Shown here one piece after another: positions 45,801 to 54,598 of a DNA stretch of 64,000 nt. The DNA comes from Trachythela sp. YZ-2020. Taxonomy: Eukaryota > Cnidaria > Anthozoa > Malacalcyonacea > Clavulariidae. How positions within the stretch are numbered: position 1 is the stretch's first letter; each line of letters starts with the position of its first letter. The notes under the pieces were generated by a model, which saw only the letters and a list, made by a program, of their open reading frames with translations, searched no databases and was not told where the DNA came from. Where the stretch lies: assembly GCA_016169945.1 (NCBI GenBank), contig JADLSH010000199.1:1178001-1242000 (forward strand), read 5' to 3'. The position numbers and the translations under genes are program-made.

Positions 45801-48542
45801 GCTGTGCTGGAGTCAAACACATGGGATATGCAACTGCTGTACTTCTGATTCAAGTGTGAATTTAGCTCTCTTTAACTGAGCAAGATCTCATTGGCTCAGC
45901 TCTTTCTAAAGTTTAAATGATATTTTGAATAGATTTAATTACCCTTTCTGATTTGACTGGTAATTTTGTTTCTTGTTCTGATGATTCCTAATAAAACAAT
46001 GTGTTAAAAATTTAGTTGTTTATCAAATTGTTCAGAAGTTCACTAGTAAGAATATAATTATAGTTACACAAAGGCAATTTTTTATATTATATGGAACAAC
46101 TTGGAAATAAGCATTATGCACAATTGTTACCTCCTTAGGGCTTTTCTTTCCAGAGTCACTTTTACTTGGACTCTCAGCTGAGGCATCATCATCACTGTTG
46201 CCTGACTGCTCATCAACCAATTGCATTACTATATCATCAATCTGTTTCTTTCTGCAATAAAACAAGTTTTGTTCCACAAGATATACCTTCTGGTACAGAT
46301 CTGAGGTTTTGAGCAAATGAGTATATTAAGCCCAAAGATTAGGTCACTCTTTTTTAATGTCTCAAAACCATTATGGATGTATATAAGTATAACAAAACCC
46401 TGCCCTACAGCCATCTCCTTAATATGGTCACTTATTTTTGTACCTGCAAAAAGCCAAGACAATAGATTTCCTTTATAAAGCTATGACATTATTTTCAGTT
46501 AGTCATCCATAGGCTTCGGGCACAGTCATCAGAACATTTCCCTCCACCTTTAATATTGTGGACTCGAGTCTCGTTTTGGACTCAAGACATACATGAGAAA
46601 AGAGTCAGTCAACCCTCTGCCGAAGTCATGTGGTAAATGAGCCATATAAACATGAGCAATTTAAATATAAACATGAGCAATTCAATAACTTGTTTCTATT
46701 AAACAAGTTAGCTTCATAAACACAAAATTGACAACTATAGTTTGAACATTTGGAATTTTGGATGGCTAAAGTCGTCAATATGATAGCGAGTCTAATAAAT
46801 GCCAAAGGCAGTTTGTAACATATTTTTGTAACATGTTTTACGCTTTTCTCAATAATTATGACGATTATTAACTACAGCTTGCATGTTGTTTGCCATACTT
46901 TCGTAGCATATTAATTTTGGAATTTGGATATTGTTTTCTCCATTTTTTCCTTCTTTTGAGAAACCATGAGAAAAGTGATGGGGGTGGGGAAAAACAAAAC
47001 AAAATTCGTGCAAGGTTAAAAGAAAGGGAAAAAATTTGTGGAAAGCTCTAAGAAAGCAAAGAAAAACCTTCAAAACTCTGCAAAAGGCTGGAAAATAATT
47101 AATGTAAGCTGAAAATCCACATCACTTTTCTAATGGTCCGTCCCTTATGTTGCTGTTGCTATTTGGGTAGAGTTTATATCGTACATGGCAAGGATCAATT
47201 GAAGTTAACGACCCCCCTGCCCCAAGGGAGTCATATACTTCAATGGCCATTGAAGTATACGACCCCCCAAAATAATAGCTTTTTATCATGATTCATGATT
47301 TTTATTCATGATTTTTATATCGAGAATTTATTTTAGCTTCTTTTCATATATTTGGTGGTTTCTAAAGTTCTCTGGCTTGCGACGAGACCGTGTTGCTTCA
47401 GGAAATCTATCATCACTTCCATGTTGTCACCAAAGATTACTTCTCGTGAGTTCGCCGTGGATAGACATTTCGGTGGAATACTGTTGCAGTATGCTCGCCA
47501 AACATTTTAAGGCCTTTTATAACGCCTTTCTAGCAATGAGTCATCGAACAGATATTTACAAGATGCAGTTTGCGATCAAAACACGGAGACAAAATTGCAA
47601 AACAAAACACCTCAAGCGCATATTATTGATCGTGTTGAAAGTCTTTTGAATTTGTTTCCTGGTCAAAAAATCAATGAACTGAGACATAGAGAAATAGAGA
47701 ATAAAGGGAAGACAAAAAAATTCCTTTTAAACAGAAACAAAACCCGTAAATTTAACGATATAATACAAGGGGTCGTATACTTCAATCCGAATATTTGTTA
47801 TTGAACTATACGACCCAATTGGGTAGAGTTTATATCGTACATGGCAATATTATTTCCTGTACTTCGCCATTTCAATGCAAAGTCGCCTGTCGAAGCCTTG
47901 CCCTTTTTAGGAGCAAGGCCACAAGGGTTCTCTAAGTTTAAACAAAGGGTCGGGCAGCTGCAAACTGCTCAAAAAGTGGCTCGAGGTGTCTCTCCATATG
48001 CACTGAACTTTCAGTAATTTGTCGCATTTAATCTGATAATTTGCTAACCATTTAACCCATAGGCAGCAGTTTTGCAATTTATGACAATTAGAATCAATAA
48101 CTGATACAATTATTTGTAATTCTTGGCAGACACATATTAGACAGACGCCAGACATATTACAAAACATAGATGATGAACAATATTATTAACATATTGCATA
48201 AAACATTTTACTAAAACTCTTCTAAACGAGCATTTAGCAAGACAGATAACACGCGTTGTATCCCAAGCTTTTGTCGGATAAATTTCCATTACCTATGCAA
48301 TAAAGTCGCGCCATATTTCTTTTCCAATATCTGTCGAATCTTCTTAGATGTGAGTGTGGCCAGGTCGCCATTCTTAATAATTTCTACAAAAGATAAAGAA
48401 ATATTCAAAATGTGTTTTGATAAACTGTAAGAGATGAGAGAATACTTTGATATGAAGTAATAAAATGTTGAAAAATTTCAGAAATGATGGTCAAACCTGC
48501 AATATTTTCTCTCAGTTCTGTTTCGTCAAAGGTGTCAGCCAT
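39805..48542 (-). CDS. DEK_C and SWIB domain protein (UAF30/spp27-like), 11 exons
   Basis: Exons: 48497-48542, 48293-48383, 46131-46251, 45943-45987, 44824-44871, 44370-44447, 43333-43399, 41943-42001, 41768-41827, 40119-40173, 39805-39881 (747 nt, 248 aa, phases consistent). Residues about 8-60 (LRENIAEIIKNGDLATLTSK to IDDIVMQLV) match a DEK C-terminal fold. The middle is a disordered acidic/serine and lysine-rich linker with runs such as SESESESDEEEKPKRK. The C-terminal SWIB domain reads MPMLLSPDLAALMG, DPTNKRYTICDEQLEKII and FMTFAMMKYLKKHVIDPSQ. Yeast UAF30 and fission-yeast spp27 share this order and act in RNA polymerase I upstream-activation factor. Animal versions are poorly studied; a nuclear chromatin or transcription role is inferred. 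A MITE lies just upstream of the start. Confidence 0.9.
40480..40650. repeat. GGGGCAAATGGTAATTAT triplicated repeat with GGGGTGTATA edges
   Basis: Three near copies of GGGGGCAAATGGTAATTAT lie between AGGGGTGTATATAGTTAC at left and TATACACCCCTGGAA at right, so the edges are inverted. This is a short TIR repeat with an internal tandem. Confidence 0.6.
40893..41264 (-). mobile_element. Non-LTR retrotransposon 3' ORF remnant
   Basis: A 123-codon open frame reading ...FQASYFNRLVKLWNYTCK and SFTNLSSFKRNIKDTYKNLL resembles the C-terminal end of LINE reverse-transcriptase ORFs. No catalytic reverse transcriptase motifs are present, so this is a 5'-truncated dead copy. It lies in an intron of the DEK_C-SWIB gene, on the same strand. 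Confidence 0.6.
41375..41560. repeat. Dispersed repeat with CTCATTAATAATTCATGAG motif
   Basis: The CTCATTAATAATTCATGAG-AAAACACAAA segment and AACTCAACTTTCGCGTT recur at 17495-17560 (partial), 60255-60300 and 60510-60640. It is a moderately old dispersed family. Confidence 0.65.
41577..41717. mobile_element. Fold-back MITE, DEK_C-SWIB intron
   Basis: An arm of about 44 nt beginning ATATCATACACTCGAAG at left pairs with an inverted arm ending CTCGTGTATGATAT at right, with few mismatches and a loop of about 50 nt. The right arm recurs at 60600-60635. Confidence 0.8.
42058..42582. mobile_element. TIR element CAGTAGTGTAACTTAAC, DEK_C-SWIB intron
   Basis: CAGTAGTGTAACTTAAC at left is matched by the inverted GTTAAGTTACACCACTG at right. 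CACAG flanks both sides (42053-42057 and 42583-42587). GCCCGATCGGGCAAG is a self-complementary subterminal motif. About 525 bp and non-coding. Confidence 0.8.
42590..42862 (-). mobile_element. SINE (group C) with CCGGAGTACC core
   Basis: On the minus strand a tRNA-like head (GCGGTTAGCGCGCTGCCCC) leads to a core whose plus-strand form is GAGGAAACCGGAGTACCTGG. The close relative at 48830-49098 has the same order. The core recalls conserved central domains of widespread animal SINE superfamilies. Confidence 0.65.
43447..44366. mobile_element. Composite insertion (SINE + hAT-like) between 29-nt direct repeats
   Basis: Identical 29-nt segments at 43447-43475 and 44338-44366 (starting ATTAAGACACATACTCATAG) bracket 862 bp. 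The left part (43476 to about 43815) is a tRNA-derived SINE with B-box GGTTCGAGTCCC, a CTCCGGTTTCCTCCCAC core and a CTTACTTACTT tail. The right part (43827-44337) is a palindromic GGGCGGGGCGGTT...AACCGCCCC element. The right 29-nt copy overlaps the splice donor of exon 44370-44447. Confidence 0.75.
44586..44767 (-). mobile_element. tRNA-derived SINE (group A), intron of DEK_C-SWIB gene
   Basis: Diverged copy of the group A SINE in the same orientation as the copy at 3814. It keeps the B-box-like GGTTCAATTCC and the CCGGAATCGCAG anticodon-arm segment, but its tail is more degraded. Confidence 0.75.
44973..45628. mobile_element. hAT-like element, second copy of CCGGAGCCGGAG family
   Basis: Flanked by CAGTTATT at 44965-44972 and 45629-45636. 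It carries the same CCGGAGCCGGAGTT subterminal repeats and ends CCGGAGTTTGCACAGCCCTAC, as in the copy at 6547. The terminal repeats are more diverged. It lies in an intron of the DEK_C-SWIB gene. Confidence 0.8.
46503..46632 (+). mobile_element. SINE (group B) fragment
   Basis: Diverged copy of the head of the SINE at 43476: GGACTCGAGTCTCGTTTTGG corresponds to its B-box region, followed by GAGTCAGTCAACCCTCTGCC. The distal core is missing. Confidence 0.55.
47163..47847. mobile_element. Insertion of unknown type flanked by 29-nt direct repeats
   Basis: Perfect 29-nt direct repeats at 47163-47191 and 47819-47847 (starting TTGGGTAGAGTTTATATCG) bracket about 627 bp. The bracketed DNA has GAAGTATACGACCCCC and GGGGTCGTATACTTC words near its two ends, an inverted arrangement. 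It has short open frames but no recognised domain. It lies in the large second intron of the DEK_C-SWIB gene. Confidence 0.75.
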
Positions 48543-48610
48543 GATGTTTGCTCTCTAGCTCTTCTTACACCCGCTTGCAGGTTTACTCCACGTGCGCATA
48601 TATCATATAT

Positions 48611-49205
48611 GGAACTTGCCTGCGTGCAGGTCTACACAGAAATTTCGTTTCCTGTATAGACTGCGAATCGCCGGGCAAAAGCTTGTTCTGTCACGTGGAT
48701 TTCCCCGAGAACCTATAATTATGCAGAATATGATATTTAATAAACAAAGATGGCGTCTGTTCTAGAATGCGCCTTAATTAAGGCATATTTTAGCCTTAAT
48801 TAATTTTTTTTAATTTTTTTATTCAACTTCGCCTCAATGGCAGGGAGTCCACAACAGCGTCAGCCAATTACTGTGGCCCCATTGTTAGTTCCTAAGGGTT
48901 AGTATTAGAGGGAGGAAACCGGAGTACCCGGGGAAAACCCTCGAAGCACAGGAGAGAATCTCAACTTACATGAGTTATTTGAGCACACTGCCGATCTCAT
49001 GCGAGTACCAACAGTGACCTCGACCTGTTGTGAAACAGGCTCAACTCAGTGGTAAGAGGCAGCGCGCTAACCGCTTCCGCCACCCGTGCTACCCTTATAA
49101 TGCGGAGTTTAACCACGTGACAGAACAAGCTTTTGCCCGCCGATTCGCAGTCTATACAGGAAACGAAATCCCTGTGTAGACCTGCACGCAGGCTAGCATG
49201 GAACC
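48611..49205. mobile_element. Long-TIR MITE just upstream of DEK_C-SWIB start
   Basis: An arm of about 89 nt at 48611-48699 (GTGCAGGTCTACACAG...GCAAAAGCTTGTTCTGTCAC) is matched by an inverted arm at about 49112-49205 with few differences. A SINE is nested inside. The left arm begins about 70 bp upstream of the start codon. Each arm carries CACGTG (48692-48697 and 49114-49119). Confidence 0.85.
48830..49098 (-). mobile_element. SINE (group C) nested in a MITE
   Basis: Minus-strand tRNA-like head GGTTAGCGCGCTGCCTCTTA, then a core containing plus-strand GGAAACCGGAGTACCCGG and an ACAGGAGAGAATCTCAACTT segment shared with 42590-42862. It lies between the inverted arms of the element at 48611-49205. 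Confidence 0.7.
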
Positions 49206-50393
49206 ATAATGGAACCGAGGCGCCTTGTTTGCAGAACAAGGCGTAGGCCGAGTGGCGCCAGGCAAAGAAACAGGCTTTGTATTATAAAGCAATCAGGAAA
49301 AAATTGACAAGTAATGTTAAAACTGTAAAAAGATGAAACGGAGAGACGAAATGAAAATTCTGCCTCGTGAAGCTCATCAATATACTTCCTACAAGAGCGA
49401 ATTTCTCGCCACATCCAGTTTGATAAACGAACTATTACAAGCCTAATTTCTGGCCTTAAATTAATTAAATATCAATGAAAGCAGATTCATTTCTATTGTA
49501 TGGTAAGTTATAATTTAGGTGTATTTGACATGTTTATGTCTTACTCATAGAAGGGCAAAAATGGTTCCTAGAAGGGAATATTTGCGAATTGTGCCAGGCT
49601 TTCTCGCTTCAAGCAGCGCAACAAGCATTGTGGAAATGAAAGGCCAGGCACTCGGCTAGTACAACGTAAGCATCTAATGCACGAGAATTTATGTGTAGAA
49701 TGAAACTTTTCTTCTTTTTCTTCTTTTACTTTTCTCACTTTCTTTCAACTGTTTTCTCAAAAGAACGACTTTCTGCCTGGGTACAGCCTTACAGGGACGC
49801 TTGTCCAGTCTTGAACTCATCTGTTAACGTTTGTACAGTTAATTTGCATGTTTGAGAAAACACTCATTCAAGCAAATCCTATGATTAATTCAATGTCAAA
49901 TGAGAAAGATAATTAAAAAATATTAACACACTTCTGATTTTAATTTCATTGCACTTCAACACTAGAAAGGTTTCACGCTTTTCTCAAGTGCCCCGTGGAA
50001 AATTTACATTACATATTGCAGTCTTTGCAGATAAATGCTTTAAAATGTCCAGCCTTGACATATATTTGCGTTTCCAATATAGACGTGTCATATATGTTCG
50101 TGTCGATCAGAGGCTTACAAAACGATCATGTTTGTCTAATTAATGAATTACCAGAGCCCAAACAAACATATTGTTAGAAAAAAATAATTACGCTGTTTCG
50201 CTGTTGGAAGTTTGTAAATTATACCTGCGGAAAATCAGTGATTTTGGAGGGGAAATGCGCTATTTCTGTGCGGCAAGGCAAAGTTAGGCTTAAAAGAGCT
50301 TTCCTTACGCTAAATATTCTATTCTTTTAGGGAAAACTTGTTTGAATGTCGGTTTATAAAACGTTCATGCAAATGAGAAGATTGTATTGCTGT

Positions 50394-50407
50394 GCTTCTA
50401 TAGCAAC
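50394..50407 (+). promoter_or_regulatory. RFX X-box-like site upstream of coiled-coil gene
   Basis: GCTTCTATAGCAAC fits RYYNYYWWRRNRAC at every position and lies about 134 bp before the proposed start codon of the uncharacterised coiled-coil gene. This is the same consensus and spacing class as the CFAP43 site. Confidence 0.5.
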
Positions 50408-50540
50408 AAAACGCACAAAGGTCAACCGCCGATCTGAACAACGAGGTATTTGGTTCAGTTTTCGTTCATTGAGAGATTAACATTCATTTCAAGACGTTTT
50501 AAACTTTCTGAAATCAAAATAAGTCCTTTCGCTTTACTTG

Positions 50541-53500
50541 ATGTGTCGTGCTATTCAGTGGGTGTTACATAGAAGCAAGCTCTCTGCCTGTGGTACTACA
50601 TAATTATAATAAACCTGTACAAGTGGACAGCAGACTGATTCTGAAGTGGGTAATGAATACAAAGCGTATGTCTGTTGGTGTTGAGCGAAGTATGGCAACT
50701 TTTGGATCAAATAGTCGACGGTAAGAGGATTATGTTCTTGTTTATGTACCAAATATGATACGAACTTGTGAAATAGTATACATTGACTCACTGTCATTGG
50801 GAATGGTTGTGCCCAAAGTAATGATATACTAGAATATAGAAGAAAAGAGATAGGACACAGCCCTCGACACAGCCTGTCATTGAAGATATCAAGACTTCTT
50901 AAGGTCTGGGAAAACATGCTTTGAGAATTAATGGAAAAAATTTCTAATTAAGATATGGTAAGAACAGTACCACAGCTCGTACACTCTTTAAATAACTTCC
51001 GTGACTGTGGATATACTAGTCCTAGAGACCAACAGTATCTTATATCATAAACCAATTCTGAACAGGTAATTATATATTTTCGCCTTCCGGTAATCCGTTG
51101 ATTTAATGCGATATACTAACCGTCAAACAAAACTTGTATATAGTACTAAACAATGATATATATACTTCACCATGAACTAATTCAGTGAACGGTACCTACT
51201 GAACGGTACCTACCATTGGAGCCCTATCCTAGTAAGGTCGAAATCTAGAATTTTAAGTACAAAAAACGTAAAATAGTTCAGTATACTCGACCATATAAAG
51301 ATATAAATTCTTAGATTGGTTTATTAAGATTTCCTTGATCTCCAACCGGATAAATAGATCAAGTAAGATTAAGTAGGATTTGGGACTACAAATACCAATG
51401 TTTCCATCTTACTTTTAATTTTAATTTTAAGATGAAAAGTTTACCTAAAAATTTAATGCTGATTAGAGTCACTCACTAGTCAAGTTAAAACGCAAAACAG
51501 GATGAAGTTTCATTGATGGAAAAAACGAATAGAAGAAATTACAACTTCTTAAAAACCTATAACCGGTTCCAGCTTAGTAATGCCTACAACCACCCTTGAT
51601 TTAGCACTATTTTAGGGTCAAATGTTTTGAATAAAGTCTCCTTCCACGAAGTGCCTTTAATATTAATGTGGTCATTGTATTCTGTCGAGTGACATCACTG
51701 ACATGCCCAATATTGATTATATTTTGTTGATTGAATGAAAAAATTCTAACAAAATAGATGATCTATTTATTCTTTTATCTCTAAGTAAGTGTTAAATAAT
51801 TATGTGTTATCTAGATCTTATGAACGCCAATTTATCCCTCAAAGTTGGAATACGTTTCAAAGACTACGACAACCTAATGTTAATAATAAGACAAGAATAA
51901 CTACAAGCGGAGAGGGAAATATCAGGACTTCATTTCTCAACAAACCTACACCGTCGAGCAAGGGTAAGAATAAAATTAGTACATTTGCATGACGGAAAAT
52001 ATCGTAATTATGCTTTATAACAACACATACTATTACTCGTGCCATGCCTTTTGCCGTGGCAACGAGCCTTAAAATGCCAAGCCTGTTTCCTTCGCTTTTT
52101 TGGGTGCTACAAATTTTACTCTTTATAGACTGTTTGTGGGTACTACAACTAGTGTAATTGTGGCCCCAGTATCTTTCTATTACTAGTATAACCATTCATG
52201 ATTTGATCACAGTTTCTGATATAATATATATAATATATTAGCATATCACTTATTGCTGCTACGAATTGATTTTACAGAAACATTCAAAGTTTCTTTGCCT
52301 TTGGCAGCCAGAAACGACTCAAGCCAGTGTTCAAAACCTCTGTATTCAAAACAGGCGCCAGAACTCAAACCTTCGCACCGCTCGACGAAGAACGACCGGC
52401 ACTGGGCGAGTACCTGGGCGAACCACCGCGCACATCAAGCCGTACTCACGCGAAACCAGTCTAGCGAAAAGTCTAGCGAACGATCAAAAAGTTGCGAAAC
52501 ACAAAGTACGGATAAAACGAACAAAATGAACACGTCACGTAGATCATTGAGCATGCGCTCGCGGAACATCGAACTAGATGCAAAAGCTGCCGAGGTATTC
52601 AGCAGGTTAAGGTCGATTTACGTGAACGAGGAGGCGAGAGATCGCAGATTGCAATGTATACGAGAAAGAATGAACGAGTTTCAACAGAAATCTATCAAAA
52701 AAGAAGTAAATAAAAGTATCCAGGAATTCAATAAAAGACTCAAAGAAGACGAACAGAATCGTAAAGAACTTAGAAGAGTCCGAGAAAAATTCCTAGAAAC
52801 GAAGAAACAACGTCTCAAACACATGCATGTTTCTAGGAATGCGCTTGACGTTCCAGCCGTTTCGAGACTTGCCTACGGGTTGCCACAAGAAGGGAAGGAA
52901 TTTTCTGTGGCTTTTTCATCAAAAAAGACAACGGACGAGATAAAGAAGTTATGGCGGATGGCAATTGTAAGGAGACAATGTATAGATAGTTTTATTAATA
53001 AAGTTTCGCAAACGCGTCAGGAACTACCTGGAGTTACGGTAAAACCAAGGCTAAGAGCGCCAAGTTTAACAACGAGTGATTCATCTTTACGACCAGAACA
53101 TCTTCAAGTAACACAACCAAAGAAGGATAATTTAGAAGGTAGGCTGGTCTTAGAGAAGCACGGGTGTTTGATGCGTTTAGCGCGCTGCCCCTTACCGCTG
53201 ACGCAAGCCTGCAACTGTGGGTCGAGGATAGGGTATTACGTAGGATGGGTGGTTACCCTGCCCAGACTTGGTGTACTTGAGAGTTGTGGTTGGTTCATAG
53301 GCGGATCTACTGGGGGGTGCAGGGGGTGCGCAACCCCCTAGAAAACGTCAGCACCCCCCCCCCCCCACAAAGTGAGCATCAACGAGTCCATACTGAAATT
53401 TTCACGATCTATGGCATCTTTGACATAATTTGCGCTTGTGGTGGAAGGGTGCACACCCCTGAAAAATCTGCACCCCCTCTATCAAATGAGCCTGGATACG

Positions 53501-54157
53501 CCCCTGGGTTGGTTCCTTCCTATGCTTCGACGGTTTTTCTCGAAGTACTCCGGTTTTCCTCCCTCACCAAAAACCAACCCTTCCACCCCAGCTGCATGTA
53601 CTCCGTGATCCGACATGTGTCCTTTGAAGGCAGCCGGTAAGCCTTCGTCCTTTATAATTCAGCACTTCAGCTGCACAAGGATGATCATCAAAGGGACATC
53701 ATCAAAAATACCTCCACAAGCTAACTGCGACTTAATATAAAATGGAAGAAAAGTTTTAATCTCGAGGAAAAGTAGCAATTTTTATACCCTTGTTAATACG
53801 GGTTCAAAATTGATTTAAATTGTTTTCCAGAAATAGAAGAAAGTCAGAGAAAATCGGGGAAACCTTTGATCAACGATCTCGCAAAACTACAGACGGGAAT
53901 ATTAGGTATGTTGCTGGCATAAATAGATATAATAAGGGAATAAGGTGGCACCCCGTCACTGCTGTTGACATACTATAGGCAAGAGCTTCAAAATAAGTAG
54001 GTTTCACTAAACACTATTGTGCGCCAGATAGTGCTGAACCCATACAAGATTGTCAAAAACATAATTATCCAATTTTAGGCTAAGCTGTACTTCTCTTGTT
54101 TTCTTAACAGATACACTTGAATCGTTAAGCAGCGAAGAAGACGATTTCGAGAAATGA
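50541..54157 (+). CDS. Uncharacterised basic coiled-coil protein, 6 exons
   Basis: Exons: 50541-50592, 51020-51065, 51815-51963, 52278-53138, 53831-53905, 54111-54157 (1230 nt, 409 aa). The last four exons are firm: phases agree and the frame is long. The first two are chosen because their phases fit and an X-box-like site precedes them, and are less certain. The N-terminal third is Ser/Lys/Arg-rich and probably disordered. From roughly residue 180 to 265 it is a highly charged helix (EARDRRLQCIRERMNEFQQ, NKRLKEDEQNRKELRRVREK). A conserved-looking patch VSRLAYGLPQEGKEFSVAF follows, and the tail is acidic (SLSSEEDDFEK). I do not recognise the family. A ciliary or centriolar role is only suggested by the X-box and composition. 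It converges with the acid phosphatase gene. Confidence 0.75.
53150..53690 (+). mobile_element. SINE (group C), interrupted, intron of coiled-coil gene
   Basis: Plus-strand GTTTAGCGCGCTGCCCCTTA head at about 53176-53196, and a core with AGTACTCCGGTTTTCCTCCC at about 53535-53555. They are separated by a GGGGGGTGCAGGGGGTGCGC repeat block at 53300-53500, which looks like a later insertion. Confidence 0.6.
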
Positions 54158-54221
54158 CTAAAGCAACTGCAAACAATAGATAGAGAAACTAATAAAGAAA
54201 CTGTATAGTGTAAAAATTGTA

Positions 54222-54227
54222 AATAAA
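54222..54227 (+). other. Polyadenylation signal, coiled-coil gene
   Basis: AATAAA 65 nt after the stop codon on the plus strand; another AATAAA lies at about 54191. Confidence 0.6.
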
Positions 54228-54357
54228 CTATATGAAAGATGATATAAAGCTCTTTATCTTCTTTACAAATAAAATAACGAAAGTGACGATCAGAGGCGTG
54301 ACATGCATTAAGATACGACAAGAATGAGACTGAGAGTGCATAAGATATGGATTAAAT

Positions 54358-54363
54358 TTTATT
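54358..54363 (-). other. Polyadenylation signal, acid phosphatase
   Basis: AATAAA on the minus strand about 235 nt after the phosphatase stop codon. The two convergent genes end within about 450 bp of each other; nothing else is seen in 54158-54598. Confidence 0.5.
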
Positions 54364-54598
54364 CCCAATTGTTTAATCAACCCCAATAATTTTTCAAATT
54401 TTATATTAATTATTCCTTTCTATTAAAATTTCTTTCTTCATCATCTTTTCGTTCGGTAGTATTTTTTATCTTAATTTTTTCATTTCTCTTATATAATAAT
54501 TATACTCTTTTGTCATTTTATAATACTCTTTAGTTATCTTAAATTCATTATTCTTTTATAGTTTTATATAGGCTTTCTCTTCACACTGTCTTACTCGA

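Larger units (their letters stand above)
48543..50540. other. Intergenic region between DEK_C-SWIB and coiled-coil genes
   Basis: Divergent promoters. The left third is the MITE with nested SINE. The middle (49210-50380) is AT-rich without a supported exon. An X-box-like site lies at 50394-50407 near the right end. CACGTG at 48589-48594 lies 47 bp upstream of the DEK_C-SWIB start. Confidence 0.5.

Noticed and set aside
49572..49680. ATG frame starting MVPRREYLRIV, or an alternative first exon of the coiled-coil gene
   Set aside because: The ATG frame stops after 32 codons before any donor. The frame that reaches the GTAAGC donor has no start codon. The exon at 50541 fits better.
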